Assembly (NCBI GenBank): GCA_002307135.1
Contig: DBTQ01000012.1
Span: 7,417-71,416 of the forward strand
Length of the DNA: 64,000 nucleotides
Direction of reading: 5' to 3'
Origin: Bacteroidetes bacterium UBA1312
GTDB taxonomy: Bacteria; Bacteroidota; Bacteroidia; Chitinophagales; Chitinophagaceae
The notes below the pieces were generated by a model, which was not told the DNA's origin, searched no databases, and worked only from the letters and a program-made list of their open reading frames with translations. Within the stretch, counting starts at the first letter, position 1; each line of letters opens with the position of its first letter. This document shows positions 34,679-43,830 of this stretch, one piece after another. Both the position numbers and the translations under genes were made by a program.

Positions 34679-35794
34679 ATGAACAACAACATTGCTGCGC
34701 CGACAGATGAAGGACAAAGCGCAAAGAAAAGAAAAGCAGTTGCTTATTGGCTTTTGGCAGGTGTGGCAATGGTGTTGATTCAAACATTACTTGGAGGTAT
34801 TACAAGGCTCACCGGTTCTGGATTGTCCATTGCAGAATGGAAACCAATATTGGGTGTATTTCCGCCCATGAACGACCACGATTGGAATGCTGCATTTGAG
34901 CTATATAAACAAAAAGCTGCCGGGCAATTTGTTTATCAAAATAGCGATTACACGCTCAGCGATTTTAAAGCTATCTATTTTTGGGAATGGACGCACCGGG
35001 AATGGGCGCGTGTGGCTTTGAGCGGTGTTTTTCTTTTTGGATTTGCTTATTTTCTAATCAAAAAATATTTCGAAAAGTGGATGATCAATCCGCTGATATT
35101 ACTCTTTGTATTAGGTGCATTGCAAGGTGCTGTAGGTTGGATAATGGTTGCCAGCGGTCTTAATCCTGAAGACACACATGTCAATCATATCAAACTCGCT
35201 ATGCACTTTATGTTTGCATTGGTATTACTATGCTATACCCTATGGTTTGCACTGAAACTATTGATTCCCGAACATAAAAGAGTGATCAATAAAAACCTGC
35301 ACAGCCTTACTGTTGTGTCACTAGTGTTATTGACGATTCAATTGGTATATGGTACATTTATGGCAGGGTTAAAAGCTGCGCCGGCTGCACCTACCTGGCC
35401 GAGTGTGAATGGAGTCTATGTACCTACAGATTTGTCTCATTTTGGTGGACAAATATTTAGCGGTATTCATTTATTTACCGACCAACCTATAGCCGTACAT
35501 TTTATACATCGCACGCTGGCATATCTGTTGTTTTGTGTAATTGTATTTTGGTGTGTACAATCGCTAAAAGCTGCGCGGCAAAGCCAATGTATATTATTGC
35601 GCAAAGCAGCTTTCACAACTTTGGGCATTACCTTATTACAAATATTGTTAGGGATTTTTACTGTATTGAATGCCAATTTGATGACGCAAAACAAATTCGG
35701 GCGCTTTGAATTATTGGCGGAGCTGCATCAAATGGTGGCCATTTTTTTATTGATATCCTTGGTAGTCAATGTTTATATATTGAAGAAGCGATAA
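34679..35794 (+). CDS. ctaA: Haem A synthase (COX15/CtaA family)
   Basis: 371-aa polytopic membrane enzyme that converts haem O to haem A for aa3-type cytochrome oxidase. Haem-ligand and family motifs are GGITRLTGSGLSIAEWKP near residues 39-56, EWTHREWAR near 101-109, HVNHIKLAMHF, FIHRTLAYLLF and LAELHQMVAIF near the end. Eight helices are visible. It implies aerobic respiration, consistent with complex I in the same window. Cotranscription with the aminotransferase gene is likely. Confidence 0.93.
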   Translation: MNNNIAAPTDEGQSAKKRKAVAYWLLAGVAMVLIQTLLGGITRLTGSGLSIAEWKPILGVFPPMNDHDWNAAFELYKQKAAGQFVYQNSDYTLSDFKAIYFWEWTHREWARVALSGVFLFGFAYFLIKKYFEKWMINPLILLFVLGALQGAVGWIMVASGLNPEDTHVNHIKLAMHFMFALVLLCYTLWFALKLLIPEHKRVINKNLHSLTVVSLVLLTIQLVYGTFMAGLKAAPAAPTWPSVNGVYVPTDLSHFGGQIFSGIHLFTDQPIAVHFIHRTLAYLLFCVIVFWCVQSLKAARQSQCILLRKAAFTTLGITLLQILLGIFTVLNANLMTQNKFGRFELLAELHQMVAIFLLISLVVNVYILKKR

Positions 35795-35812
35795 TAAAGT
35801 CTTTTATTAAAA

Positions 35813-35855
35813 TAAAAAAAAGGAGCGTTGCAATAGTATGCAGCACTCCTCTTTT
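35813..35855. terminator. Terminator between ctaA and the thioredoxin-like gene
   Basis: Stem AGGAGCGTTGCA (35821-35832) with 35839-35850, one mismatch and one G-T pair, flanked by an A run and a T run. It separates convergent genes. Confidence 0.75.
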
Positions 35856-35872
35856 ACAATGAATGAGGTTAT

Positions 35873-36487
35873 TTACTTTTTCCATTTTATAGTACAGCCA
35901 ATAGCCTTGGTTTCTTGCACAGCTACCTCAGCTCCTGCATTCAATGATGTGATAGCAGCAGCTACATATTGTTGTTTAGCCGCGCTTGCATCTTCCCAAT
36001 TATCATCAATAGCACCAACATAGCGTACAATCATTTTATTAGTATTCAGGTTTTTTTGTACCAGAAAAACATGCGGTGTACGTACTGCACCAAATTTTTT
36101 AGCCACCTCTTGATTTTCATCGAAAAGATAAACGAAAGGAAACTTTTTTTGTTCCGCACGCACCTTCATATTCGCATAAGAATCCTGAGGCTCGGCTTTG
36201 GGATCATTGGAGTTGATGGCTACAACAGGATATCCTTCCGGTGCATATTTTTTATGTAGCTCAATAATTCGATCTTCATAAGCTTTGGCATACGGGCAGT
36301 GATTACACGTAAATACAATAATGTAGCCTTTGGCATCCTGCATTCCGGATAAAGAAACATTTTTACCGTCAATGTTACGGAGTTTGAAATCGCTGATTTC
36401 AGCACCAGGCTTATAGCCTTCTTGTTGGGCAAATACGTTGACTACGAGTGCGCATAAAGCGATAACAGTCACCAATACTTTTTTCAT
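35873..36487 (-). CDS. Exported thioredoxin-fold (redoxin) protein
   Basis: 204-aa protein with a signal peptide (about 1-20, ending VFAQ) and an AhpC/TSA-redoxin domain. The redox motif is CNHCPYA near residue 62-68, with INSNDPKAEPQDSY and a cis-Pro region VRTPHVFLV. Probably a periplasmic thiol reductase or peroxidase-like protein. A second thioredoxin-like gene lies 12 bp upstream, so they are likely cotranscribed. Confidence 0.87.
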   Translation of the reverse strand: MKKVLVTVIALCALVVNVFAQQEGYKPGAEISDFKLRNIDGKNVSLSGMQDAKGYIIVFTCNHCPYAKAYEDRIIELHKKYAPEGYPVVAINSNDPKAEPQDSYANMKVRAEQKKFPFVYLFDENQEVAKKFGAVRTPHVFLVQKNLNTNKMIVRYVGAIDDNWEDASAAKQQYVAAAITSLNAGAEVAVQETKAIGCTIKWKK

Positions 36488-36499
36488 GTTTTTGTTATT

Positions 36500-36985
36500 T
36501 TATTTGTGGTTATTGATAAAAGATTCCAATTCCTTTTTGCTGGAGAAATACGATTCCCGGAAGCTCAATTTACTTCCCTTCTGATATAAAAATGTTGCAG
36601 GAATGCTCCCTTCCCAGGAAGGTTCCAATTGATTGATCCATACATTGGGATCGCCTGCGGAAAATAAATGAGCTTCTATATTTATTTTTTTCTTTTCCAG
36701 AAACGTCGTTGTCTGAGCCAGTTTGTCATGGGCGTCCAGACTCATGAGTATGAACTTCACCGGCTTGCCGGCATATTCTTTACTGAGCTGCATGAAATAA
36801 GGCAATTCTTTGACGCAAGGTGTACACCAAGTTGCCCAAAAATTCACGACATACAAAGTATCATTATCCTGTAAAACCCGTTGCTTATATTGTTCCAAAG
36901 AATAAATATCAACCGATTCCCGCTTTTGCGCGTCACTCGGAGTCAGAAAAAAGCTCAACAGAATAAGTGTAAAAAGAGTGCGCAT
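36500..36985 (-). CDS. TlpA-like periplasmic disulfide reductase
   Basis: 161-aa thioredoxin-fold protein with a short signal peptide (MRTLFTLILLSFFL, cleaved near SDAQ) and the active site WATWCTPCVKELPYF. The start at 36985 is preferred because it gives a standard signal peptide; a start at 37027 would add a stretch of non-signal residues. Proteins of this kind reduce cytochrome c or oxidase cysteines in the periplasm. Confidence 0.85.
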   Translation of the reverse strand: MRTLFTLILLSFFLTPSDAQKRESVDIYSLEQYKQRVLQDNDTLYVVNFWATWCTPCVKELPYFMQLSKEYAGKPVKFILMSLDAHDKLAQTTTFLEKKKINIEAHLFSAGDPNVWINQLEPSWEGSIPATFLYQKGSKLSFRESYFSSKKELESFINNHK

Positions 36986-37118
36986 GGCAAATATTTTTTC
37001 AAAAGAATGCAAGACAAATATAACCATATCAGTAAGCGAAAGACCGCTTTTTGATTTTTTTGTGAGTCATAAATACTGATAAACTCAGGTTTGATTTTTT
37101 AAATGCAGTTGGGGTTAA

Positions 37119-37126
37119 TACATTTG
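37119..37126 (+). promoter_or_regulatory. Promoter -7 box of the Cys/Met PLP enzyme gene
   Basis: TACATTTG, exact TAnnTTTG match, 22 nt before the ATG at 37149. Confidence 0.5.
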
Positions 37127-37148
37127 CATTCTTTCAAACAAACATTAC

Positions 37149-38303
37149 ATGGCTCATCAAAATCATAAAATCGGAACACGTCTCATACATGCCGGCGTAT
37201 CACCCGACCCAACTACAGGTGCTATTATGACACCTATTTACCAAACATCTACTTATGTACAAGCAGCACCTGGCGATCACAAGGGCTATGAATATGCACG
37301 TACCCAAAACCCTACACGTGCTGCATTGCAGGATGCGCTGGCTAATATTGAAAATGGAAAATTTGGTCTTTGTTTTGGTAGTGGCATGGCAGCTACTGAT
37401 GCAGTTGCAAAATTATTACAGCCCGGCGACGAAGTCATTGTTTCTAACGATTTGTATGGCGGCACTTATAGGATTTTCACCAAAGTATTTGCCAATTATG
37501 GAATCAAATTTCATTTCATCAATATGCAAGATGCTAGTAACATCGCAAATTATGTAAATGAAAATACGAAAATGATATGGGTAGAAACACCTACAAACCC
37601 ATTGTTGAATATTATTGATATAGAAGCGGCAGGTAAAATAAGTAAAGCAAATAATCTACTGCTTGTAGTGGATAACACTTTTGCTTCGCCTTATTTGCAA
37701 AATCCGTTAGATTGGGGTGCTGACATAGTATTGCATTCTGCTACCAAATATCTGGGGGGACATTCTGATGTAGTACATGGCGCATTGATTGTGAAAGATG
37801 CAGCACTCGAAGAGCGTTTGCGTTTTATACAAAATAGTTGTGGTGCTGTGCCCGGCCCTCAGGACTGTTTCTTGGTATTGCGTGGTATCAAAACGCTGCA
37901 CGTACGTATGCAGCGCCATTGCGAAAATGGTAAAAAGATAGCTGAATACTTACGCGCACATCCTAAAGTAGCTAAAGTATTGTGGTGTGGTTTTGAAGAC
38001 CATCCCAATCATGCTATTGCCAAAAAACAAATGCGTGATTTTGGTGGTATGATTTCCTTCATATTGAAAGATGACAATATTGAAGCGGCATTGGAAGTGT
38101 TGAAAAAAACACAGCTGTTTTCTTTGGCAGAATCACTTGGTGGCGTAGAATCCTTGATTGGACACCCTGCTACTATGACACATGCTTCCATACCCCAGGA
38201 AGACCGTATTGCACGCGGGCTCAGCGATTCATTGATTCGCTTGAGTGTGGGTATCGAAGATGTAGAAGATTTAATCGACGATTTGAAACAGGCGATTGGA
38301 TAA
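37149..38303 (+). CDS. Cystathionine gamma-synthase/lyase family PLP enzyme
   Basis: 384-aa trans-sulfuration enzyme. The cofactor lysine is in SATKYLGGHSDVVHG near residue 200, with PIYQTSTYVQ, YEYARTQNPTRAALQ, FGSGMAAT and the C-terminal ESLIGHPATMTHAS and RLSVGIEDVEDLI blocks. It acts in cysteine/methionine interconversion. Whether it is a synthase (metB-like) or a lyase cannot be told here. A strong terminator follows. Confidence 0.92.
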   Translation: MAHQNHKIGTRLIHAGVSPDPTTGAIMTPIYQTSTYVQAAPGDHKGYEYARTQNPTRAALQDALANIENGKFGLCFGSGMAATDAVAKLLQPGDEVIVSNDLYGGTYRIFTKVFANYGIKFHFINMQDASNIANYVNENTKMIWVETPTNPLLNIIDIEAAGKISKANNLLLVVDNTFASPYLQNPLDWGADIVLHSATKYLGGHSDVVHGALIVKDAALEERLRFIQNSCGAVPGPQDCFLVLRGIKTLHVRMQRHCENGKKIAEYLRAHPKVAKVLWCGFEDHPNHAIAKKQMRDFGGMISFILKDDNIEAALEVLKKTQLFSLAESLGGVESLIGHPATMTHASIPQEDRIARGLSDSLIRLSVGIEDVEDLIDDLKQAIG

Positions 38304-38327
38304 TAATTGAAAGCACTTTTCATATAA

Positions 38328-38364
38328 ACAAAACTGGCGACATCTTAGATGCCGCCAGTTTTGT
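38328..38364. terminator. Bidirectional terminator after the PLP enzyme gene
   Basis: 17-bp stem, 38328-38344 with 38348-38364, one mismatch and a 3-nt loop, flanked by T-rich sequence. It separates convergent genes. Confidence 0.8.
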
Positions 38365-38380
38365 TATTTTAGATTGCCTA

Positions 38381-39952
38381 TTATTTTTTCTCTAATTCAG
38401 CGATTCTTTTTTCCAGTTTTTCAATCAATGCTTGTTGCTCCTGTACAGCTTTCACAAGCGGCATTACAAAATCGGAATAACGTACAGAATAAAGATCTGC
38501 TTCACTTTTGGGTACATCCACACCACTAAAATCGTAGCCGGATACCTTTGCAGCGTCGGCTACTTCTTGTGCTATAAAACCTGTTTGCGTTATTTTTTCG
38601 ATGTCATATTTTTCCGCCCATTGTGCGGTATCGACTTTCCCTTTAGCGGCAAGCATCTGGTATTGCTTGTGTGCATCTATGTGATAAGTAACTGGGCGAA
38701 GTCTTTTGATAAAATCCAGTCCTGGTACATTTTCTTGTATGTCTTTTTTGATGCGTTTATCGGAGTAGGTGCTCCAGGCTACCTGCCCGCCTATCCATGT
38801 CATAGAAGTATTGCCTATTTCGGCGCGATTGGATGCCATTGCTGATCCGCCACTACCGGAGCCAACGCAGATAGTGTTATTAAAGGATATGGTCATACCC
38901 GCGCTAGCACCAATGGCAGTATTAGAGTTACCTGATGTATTGCCATTAAGAGCATAGGATCCTATAGCCACATTGGATGAGCCGGTATTATACATCAATG
39001 TAGAAGTTCCTATACCCACGTTATTGGTACCGCCATCGCTAAATTTAAACGAGGCATATCCCATACCGATATTATAGCCTCCTGTAGTGTTAGACATAAG
39101 GACACCTTCCCCGATGCCGATATTATCATCACCGCTTGTATGCTGCCGAAGCACGCTTTCACCAATGGCAATATTTGTGCTACCTGTGCTACTCCGCTCT
39201 AGACAATTTATTCCGATGGCCACATTATACACACCACTAGTAGCAGAATCAAGTACCATATACCCCATGGCTGTATTGTAATTTCCAAGAGTCGTGGAAG
39301 ATATGGAAGACAAGGCTCTGTAACCGAATGCCGTGTTACCTCCTAATCCTGTGCTTGAAGGTTTGAGGCTGTTTTGACCAAACGAGGTATTGGTACTTCC
39401 GATGTGGCCGGCAAAAACATTGTTTCTTTTAAAAACGAGGTCATTGCTATCTGTAGTGCCAATAAATTTACTGTCGCGGTTTGTACCAGCATTGCCTTTC
39501 AATCGCCATGTATTGATTACAGTATCGCTTAGTGCGCTACCACTCGTTTTAGCATACAATGCATAAGGCACACTTAATAATTGAGTTGTACTGCTGATGC
39601 TATAGCTCGAACCACCTGTTGGGTCGGTTTCTGTTTTAATAAAATAAGGCCCTGTCGACCAATCAATAGTAGCCATTGTGCCTGATACAACTGTACCACC
39701 ACCAATGGCAGCAGTAGCCACACCATTGCTATTGGTAGTAACTGTTTGTGTTTCTACGTAAACTGCAGTACCGCTAACAGAACTTTGCAACAGACTAAAT
39801 TTAATACCTACAGGTGCACTTTTTATAAGCGCACCGCTTGCATCACGGATTACAGCTTGGTAGCTCATTTTATCAGGAGCTTGTGCCCATATTGTTTGGC
39901 TGCAAAACAATGCAACGAGTAAAAGAATTGAGAATAAAAATGATTTTTTCAT
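38381..39952 (-). CDS. Exported protein with YadA-like head repeats and S74 chaperone domain
   Basis: 523 aa. Signal peptide to about residue 24; an N-terminal domain starting APDKMSYQAVIRDASG and ending LLSVPYALYAK (to about 135); a long run of short GNxAIG/GxxNVAIG-type repeats like trimeric adhesin heads (about 185-385); an S74 intramolecular chaperone domain with YSDKRIKKDIQEN and TGFIAQEV; and a short C-terminal coiled coil rich in KLEKRIAELEKK. It has no T9SS sorting domain itself. Its N-terminal domain is clearly homologous to the protein at 41489-43081. It lies 10 bp after a small T9SS-sorted protein gene. Confidence 0.85.
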   Translation of the reverse strand: MKKSFLFSILLLVALFCSQTIWAQAPDKMSYQAVIRDASGALIKSAPVGIKFSLLQSSVSGTAVYVETQTVTTNSNGVATAAIGGGTVVSGTMATIDWSTGPYFIKTETDPTGGSSYSISSTTQLLSVPYALYAKTSGSALSDTVINTWRLKGNAGTNRDSKFIGTTDSNDLVFKRNNVFAGHIGSTNTSFGQNSLKPSSTGLGGNTAFGYRALSSISSTTLGNYNTAMGYMVLDSATSGVYNVAIGINCLERSSTGSTNIAIGESVLRQHTSGDDNIGIGEGVLMSNTTGGYNIGMGYASFKFSDGGTNNVGIGTSTLMYNTGSSNVAIGSYALNGNTSGNSNTAIGASAGMTISFNNTICVGSGSGGSAMASNRAEIGNTSMTWIGGQVAWSTYSDKRIKKDIQENVPGLDFIKRLRPVTYHIDAHKQYQMLAAKGKVDTAQWAEKYDIEKITQTGFIAQEVADAAKVSGYDFSGVDVPKSEADLYSVRYSDFVMPLVKAVQEQQALIEKLEKRIAELEKK

Positions 39953-39962
39953 GTAAGGTGAT

Positions 39963-40448
39963 TTAATTCTTTTTAATAATTTTAAAAGTTTGAACAGTTT
40001 TGTTTGGATCTTTTACCAACAACATATAAGTAGCTACAGGTAAGGCCGCCATTTGGATATTTGTTTTTGAGTCCGTTATTTTTTGTGTTTCGAGCAAACG
40101 CCCTGTCGCATCATAAAGAAAATAGCTTAGGGCTTCCGCATGAAAGTTGTCTATACTTAATACGACGAAAGAGCTTGCAGGGTTTGGGTAAACGCCCATA
40201 GATAAACTAATCTCAGGCACTGCACTAATGCCCAATGTATAAATCTCGAAAGGTTGTTGTACACCTTCATCGACACTGCCATTGGAGCCGGTAGTATTGG
40301 AATTGGCCAATTGGCCTATGGTATAGCTGACACTGCCGCTACTGCTGCTGGCGTTGCCGCCTGCTGTATTTACAGATTCCTGTGCACGGGCGTGGAAGGC
40401 TGTACACATAGAAATGACAGTGAAAATTTTAATTAAATTGATCTTCAT
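39963..40448 (-). CDS. Small T9SS-sorted protein with YTIGQ...GVQQPFE motif
   Basis: 161 aa. Signal peptide (about 1-22, ending HARAQ), a short Ser/Gly-rich domain with VSYTIGQLAN and GSVDEGVQQPFEI, and a T9SS type A sorting domain with MGVYPNPASSFVVLS and the tail TFKIIKKN. It has the same architecture as the protein at 43140-43637. It is upstream of, and probably cotranscribed with, the S74-domain gene. Function unknown. Confidence 0.82.
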   Translation of the reverse strand: MKINLIKIFTVISMCTAFHARAQESVNTAGGNASSSSGSVSYTIGQLANSNTTGSNGSVDEGVQQPFEIYTLGISAVPEISLSMGVYPNPASSFVVLSIDNFHAEALSYFLYDATGRLLETQKITDSKTNIQMAALPVATYMLLVKDPNKTVQTFKIIKKN

Positions 40449-40612
40449 GGATTTGCTTTTACAGAATATAGCAACGATGCTCGCAAAAATAGGACATTAT
40501 AATTTTTGACCAATAAAAAATGTTCATTTATTAATTTATACAAGCCCATGTTCTTTTAAACAGCTACTCTAAATATTATGATGGATATTTACAAGTCTTA
40601 AAATGGACAGCA

Positions 40613-41374
40613 ATGAAATTTGTACTCTTAGCTATTATCATAGCATTAGTTGTTTACCTCTTAAAAAGGAGACCCCAAAAATCGACGGCTTTAGTTGATA
40701 CGAAATCCATGCATGAACTGTTGCAGCAGCATGTCAATTTTTATCAAAGGCTCAATTCTGATGAGCAGTTGTTGTTTAGAAATAGAGTACAGCATTTTTT
40801 GGACACAACAACCATTACTGCTGTAGGTAATTTTTCGCTTACCGAACTGGATCAATTATTTGTAGCGTCCAGTGCTATTATTCCCATCTTCTCTTTCCCC
40901 GATTGGGCTTATAATAACCTCAATGAAGTATTGCTATATGCTGAAATGTTTACCAAAGACTTTGACCCTAAAGAAAGAGATAAAAACGTTATGGGTATGG
41001 TCGGATCGGGTGCAATGAATAGAATGATGATACTCTCGCTGCCTGCACTCCGGGCTGGTTTTGAACAGGATGGATCTGGTAATACGGGTATTCACGAATT
41101 TGTACATCTGTTGGATAAAGCAGATGGTGCCACTGATGGGGTGCCTGAATATATGTTGCCCAAAGACCTGATAGCGCCCTGGATAAAATATGCGCATGAA
41201 GCGATACATGAAATAAAAACGAACCACTCCGAAATCAATCCTTATGCAGCCACCAATGATGCAGAATTTTTTGCAGTTATATCCGAATACTTTTTTCAGA
41301 AGCCACATCTTTTGCAAGAGCATCATCCTGAATTATTCAATATTTTGGAACAAGTTTATAAACCTATAGTTTAA
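40613..41374 (+). CDS. MtfA-like zinc peptidase
   Basis: 253-aa protein with one N-terminal membrane helix (about 2-17) and a metallopeptidase domain like the MtfA/M90 family. The zinc motif HEFVH is in NTGIHEFVHLLDKADG near residue 165, with the EYF helix AEFFAVISEYFF downstream. In E. coli MtfA is tied to the Mlc regulator, but no such link is visible here. The gene stands alone between two secreted-protein cassettes on the other strand and ends at a strong terminator. Confidence 0.85.
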   Translation: MKFVLLAIIIALVVYLLKRRPQKSTALVDTKSMHELLQQHVNFYQRLNSDEQLLFRNRVQHFLDTTTITAVGNFSLTELDQLFVASSAIIPIFSFPDWAYNNLNEVLLYAEMFTKDFDPKERDKNVMGMVGSGAMNRMMILSLPALRAGFEQDGSGNTGIHEFVHLLDKADGATDGVPEYMLPKDLIAPWIKYAHEAIHEIKTNHSEINPYAATNDAEFFAVISEYFFQKPHLLQEHHPELFNILEQVYKPIV

Positions 41375-41434
41375 TTCAACTGCAAAATATAAATGCACAA
41401 TAATTACCTAGAAATGTTGCTGTATTGAAGACAA

Positions 41435-41469
41435 AAAAACTCCGAAACAATTACTGTTTCGGAGTTTTT
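41435..41469. terminator. Bidirectional terminator after the MtfA-like gene
   Basis: Perfect 15-bp inverted repeat AAAAACTCCGAAACA (41435-41449) with 41455-41469 and a 5-nt loop, between convergent genes. Confidence 0.85.
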
Positions 41470-41488
41470 CTATCTAAACTAAAGGACG

Positions 41489-43081
41489 TTAGTTTTTGCT
41501 ATTGTCTGCATTGCCTTTAAGAGGATATGTAAAGTTCATTTCAGGGCCTTTTCCATAAGCTTCAGGCACCAAGTAGAATCCCTTTTCGTTGGCTGGTTTT
41601 TCAACTTCGTTTTCTATTCTATAATAGTTGGCTGCAGCGTCTTGACGAACACCGGCTACTTGCCAGCTTACCTTTACATTGGGCTTGTCTGTTTTGATTT
41701 TAAAAGTTGTACCACTTATTTCTTCCGAAATAATAGCTTGTGCAAATGTGCCAATACAAGTCAATTGGTATTTAAAATCTTTATTTAGTGCCGCGAAATA
41801 GCTAGGCAAAGTAATGGTTGCATCACCTGTAGCAGAAGTAGTAACATTGCCATTGTAGATGTTCATCATATCATTACTTTCCACTGAAGAGTGGTACAAG
41901 TACTTGTTAGTAGGGTCTAGCGGGTGATCTATTTTGAAGGCTTTAATACTTGAGCTTGCTGAAGTTGCATAGATTTTATTATTGAAATAAGCGGCGTAAT
42001 TACTGGCTCCAGTTACGCAAGAACCATATACACCATAGTTCGCACTTGTTCCATTTGTAGCAGTTCCATATACACCATAGTTAGTGGCACCAGCAGCAGA
42101 TGCATCACCATAAACACCATAAGCCCCACCGGAATAAGAAGAAGCACTATCAACTAGTCCATATACGCCAATAGCGTTTACACGAGATATAGTCCCTTTA
42201 TTGCGACCAAAAATACCTCGCCATCCTCCTTCTGCATAGATACCCGAAGCACTTGAACCACTTGATGCTCCCGTAACCATTAATGTACCTTGGTATAATG
42301 GTACTGTGCCATATGTTCCTAAACCATTTATATGAGTAAGAAACATTGAAGAAGGGGTAGTTGTACCAATGCCAACCTGACCATTATTTTTTACGGTAAG
42401 TTTTGGAACAGCAGCCGTTACTATATTAACATCTTTGCCAGCACCTGAAGTACCAAAATCCATACTCAAGGTGTCATTATAGTTACCCATATATCCCATA
42501 TAGGTGCCTCTGTTATAAAAGCCTTGCCAAGCACCGTAGGCTCCTGATGGTACAAATTGCAAAGCAGAGATTTGATTTGTACCACTCACTGTAAGCGGGG
42601 ATATTGGTGTAGTCGTGCCAATACCAACATTACCGGGATTATTATTATAGATATTTGTTCCCGATTTTGTCCAAGGTGAACCACCTGCGTTTGCTGCATA
42701 TAGTGCGTAAGGTACGCTCACCATTTGTTGGCTGCCAATACTGGTATAGCCCGATCCTGTGTTCAATTCTACTTCAAGAAATCGGACACCTGTTGTCCAA
42801 TCAATAGCTGCCATAGTACCAGTTACCGGTGTTCCACTGCCAATGGAGGTGTTCAAAATACCTTGTGCTGTAGTAGTAGCAGTATTTGTTTCCTGATACA
42901 GCGTAGCACCCGTTGCAGTAGCATCATGGATGGTAAATCTAACCTGTACCAAAGTAGATGCTAACGCAGCACCCGAACTGTTGCGCACAGCTGCTTGGTA
43001 GTTAATAGAATTTGGGGCTTGTGCCGATACTGCTCCTGCCAGTAGCATTGCAGCGAACATAGAGAATATTAACTTTTTCAT
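41489..43081 (-). CDS. Exported repeat protein paralogous to the S74-domain gene product
   Basis: 530 aa. Signal peptide ending SAQ, then the domain APNSINYQAAVRNSSG to VSVPYALYAANAGG, homologous to the N-terminus of the S74-domain protein. The middle has NPGNVGIGTTTP segments and repeated YGVYG motifs. The C-terminal part has TFKIKTDKPNVKVSWQVAG and EKGFYLVPEAYG, a block I associate with similar Bacteroidota surface proteins. There is neither a T9SS sorting domain nor an S74 domain. Its upstream neighbour at 58 bp is a small T9SS-sorted protein. Confidence 0.8.
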   Translation of the reverse strand: MKKLIFSMFAAMLLAGAVSAQAPNSINYQAAVRNSSGAALASTLVQVRFTIHDATATGATLYQETNTATTTAQGILNTSIGSGTPVTGTMAAIDWTTGVRFLEVELNTGSGYTSIGSQQMVSVPYALYAANAGGSPWTKSGTNIYNNNPGNVGIGTTTPISPLTVSGTNQISALQFVPSGAYGAWQGFYNRGTYMGYMGNYNDTLSMDFGTSGAGKDVNIVTAAVPKLTVKNNGQVGIGTTTPSSMFLTHINGLGTYGTVPLYQGTLMVTGASSGSSASGIYAEGGWRGIFGRNKGTISRVNAIGVYGLVDSASSYSGGAYGVYGDASAAGATNYGVYGTATNGTSANYGVYGSCVTGASNYAAYFNNKIYATSASSSIKAFKIDHPLDPTNKYLYHSSVESNDMMNIYNGNVTTSATGDATITLPSYFAALNKDFKYQLTCIGTFAQAIISEEISGTTFKIKTDKPNVKVSWQVAGVRQDAAANYYRIENEVEKPANEKGFYLVPEAYGKGPEMNFTYPLKGNADNSKN

Positions 43082-43139
43082 ATTTAAATTGGTTTTTGAT
43101 TTTTCTTAGAAAAAAAAGTGTTTTTGGAATAAGTAAGAA

Positions 43140-43637
43140 TTACTGTTTTACGAAGCGAATGCTTTGTAATAAGCCATTTTTATCGTCATACAGATTGACG
43201 AAATAAACGCCAGTGGCAAAAGCTTGTATCGGGATCGTTCTTTTGTACGTTTGAGCGATTTCCTCTGCTTGTTGGTCGGCCAACAATATTTGACCGGCCA
43301 CATTGCTCACCGAAACTTTTAGTGCAAAAGATGCTGCGGCATTTATGCTCAGCGTTACTTGATCTTGAGCAGGGTTGGGGTAAAGGGAATAATTCACCAA
43401 TACACTTTGCTCTTTTATAGCGGTTGTGTTTGCAGGGTTCTGTTGAAAGCCTTGAGACACCGTAAAACTACCGGCAGTACCTGTAATGGTAGCAGCTTCG
43501 CCAACAGTATAATCTACCTGCATACTCGCACCACTATAACTACTTCCTGATGCGCCTAAAACCTGTCGTTCCAAACTTTGGGCATTTACGTCAACTGACA
43601 GAATGAGTGCCAGTATTAGTAGGATTTTTTGCTTCAT
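43140..43637 (-). CDS. Small T9SS-sorted protein with YTVGE...GFQQNP motif
   Basis: 165 aa from the ATG at 43637, chosen because it starts a standard signal peptide (MKQKILLILALILSVDVNAQ). A short Gly/Ser-rich domain with VDYTVGEAATI and SQGFQQNP follows, then a T9SS sorting domain with YSLYPNPAQDQVTLS and the tail SIRFVKQ. It is the counterpart of the protein at 39963-40448, heading the second copy of the two-gene cassette. Confidence 0.82.
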   Translation of the reverse strand: MKQKILLILALILSVDVNAQSLERQVLGASGSSYSGASMQVDYTVGEAATITGTAGSFTVSQGFQQNPANTTAIKEQSVLVNYSLYPNPAQDQVTLSINAAASFALKVSVSNVAGQILLADQQAEEIAQTYKRTIPIQAFATGVYFVNLYDDKNGLLQSIRFVKQ

Positions 43638-43814
43638 ATTATTTGATGTTTTAAAAAGTGAACAATAAATGGTCAATTGATTTAAACGATAACACAAAAT
43701 TAGAAAGCTGATTTTTCCTGATTAATAGGAAAAACACCCATTTTTATAGGACTTTCCCCCCTATTTTATTTTTGAAACCATTTAAAAAGCTCTTTTAAAA
43801 CAATACATATCAAT

Positions 43815-43822
43815 TACCTTTG
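43815..43822 (+). promoter_or_regulatory. Promoter -7 box of gltX
   Basis: TACCTTTG, exact consensus, ending 8 nt before the ATG at 43831, so the leader would be a few nucleotides at most. Confidence 0.6.
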
Positions 43823-43830
43823 CGCAGCTT

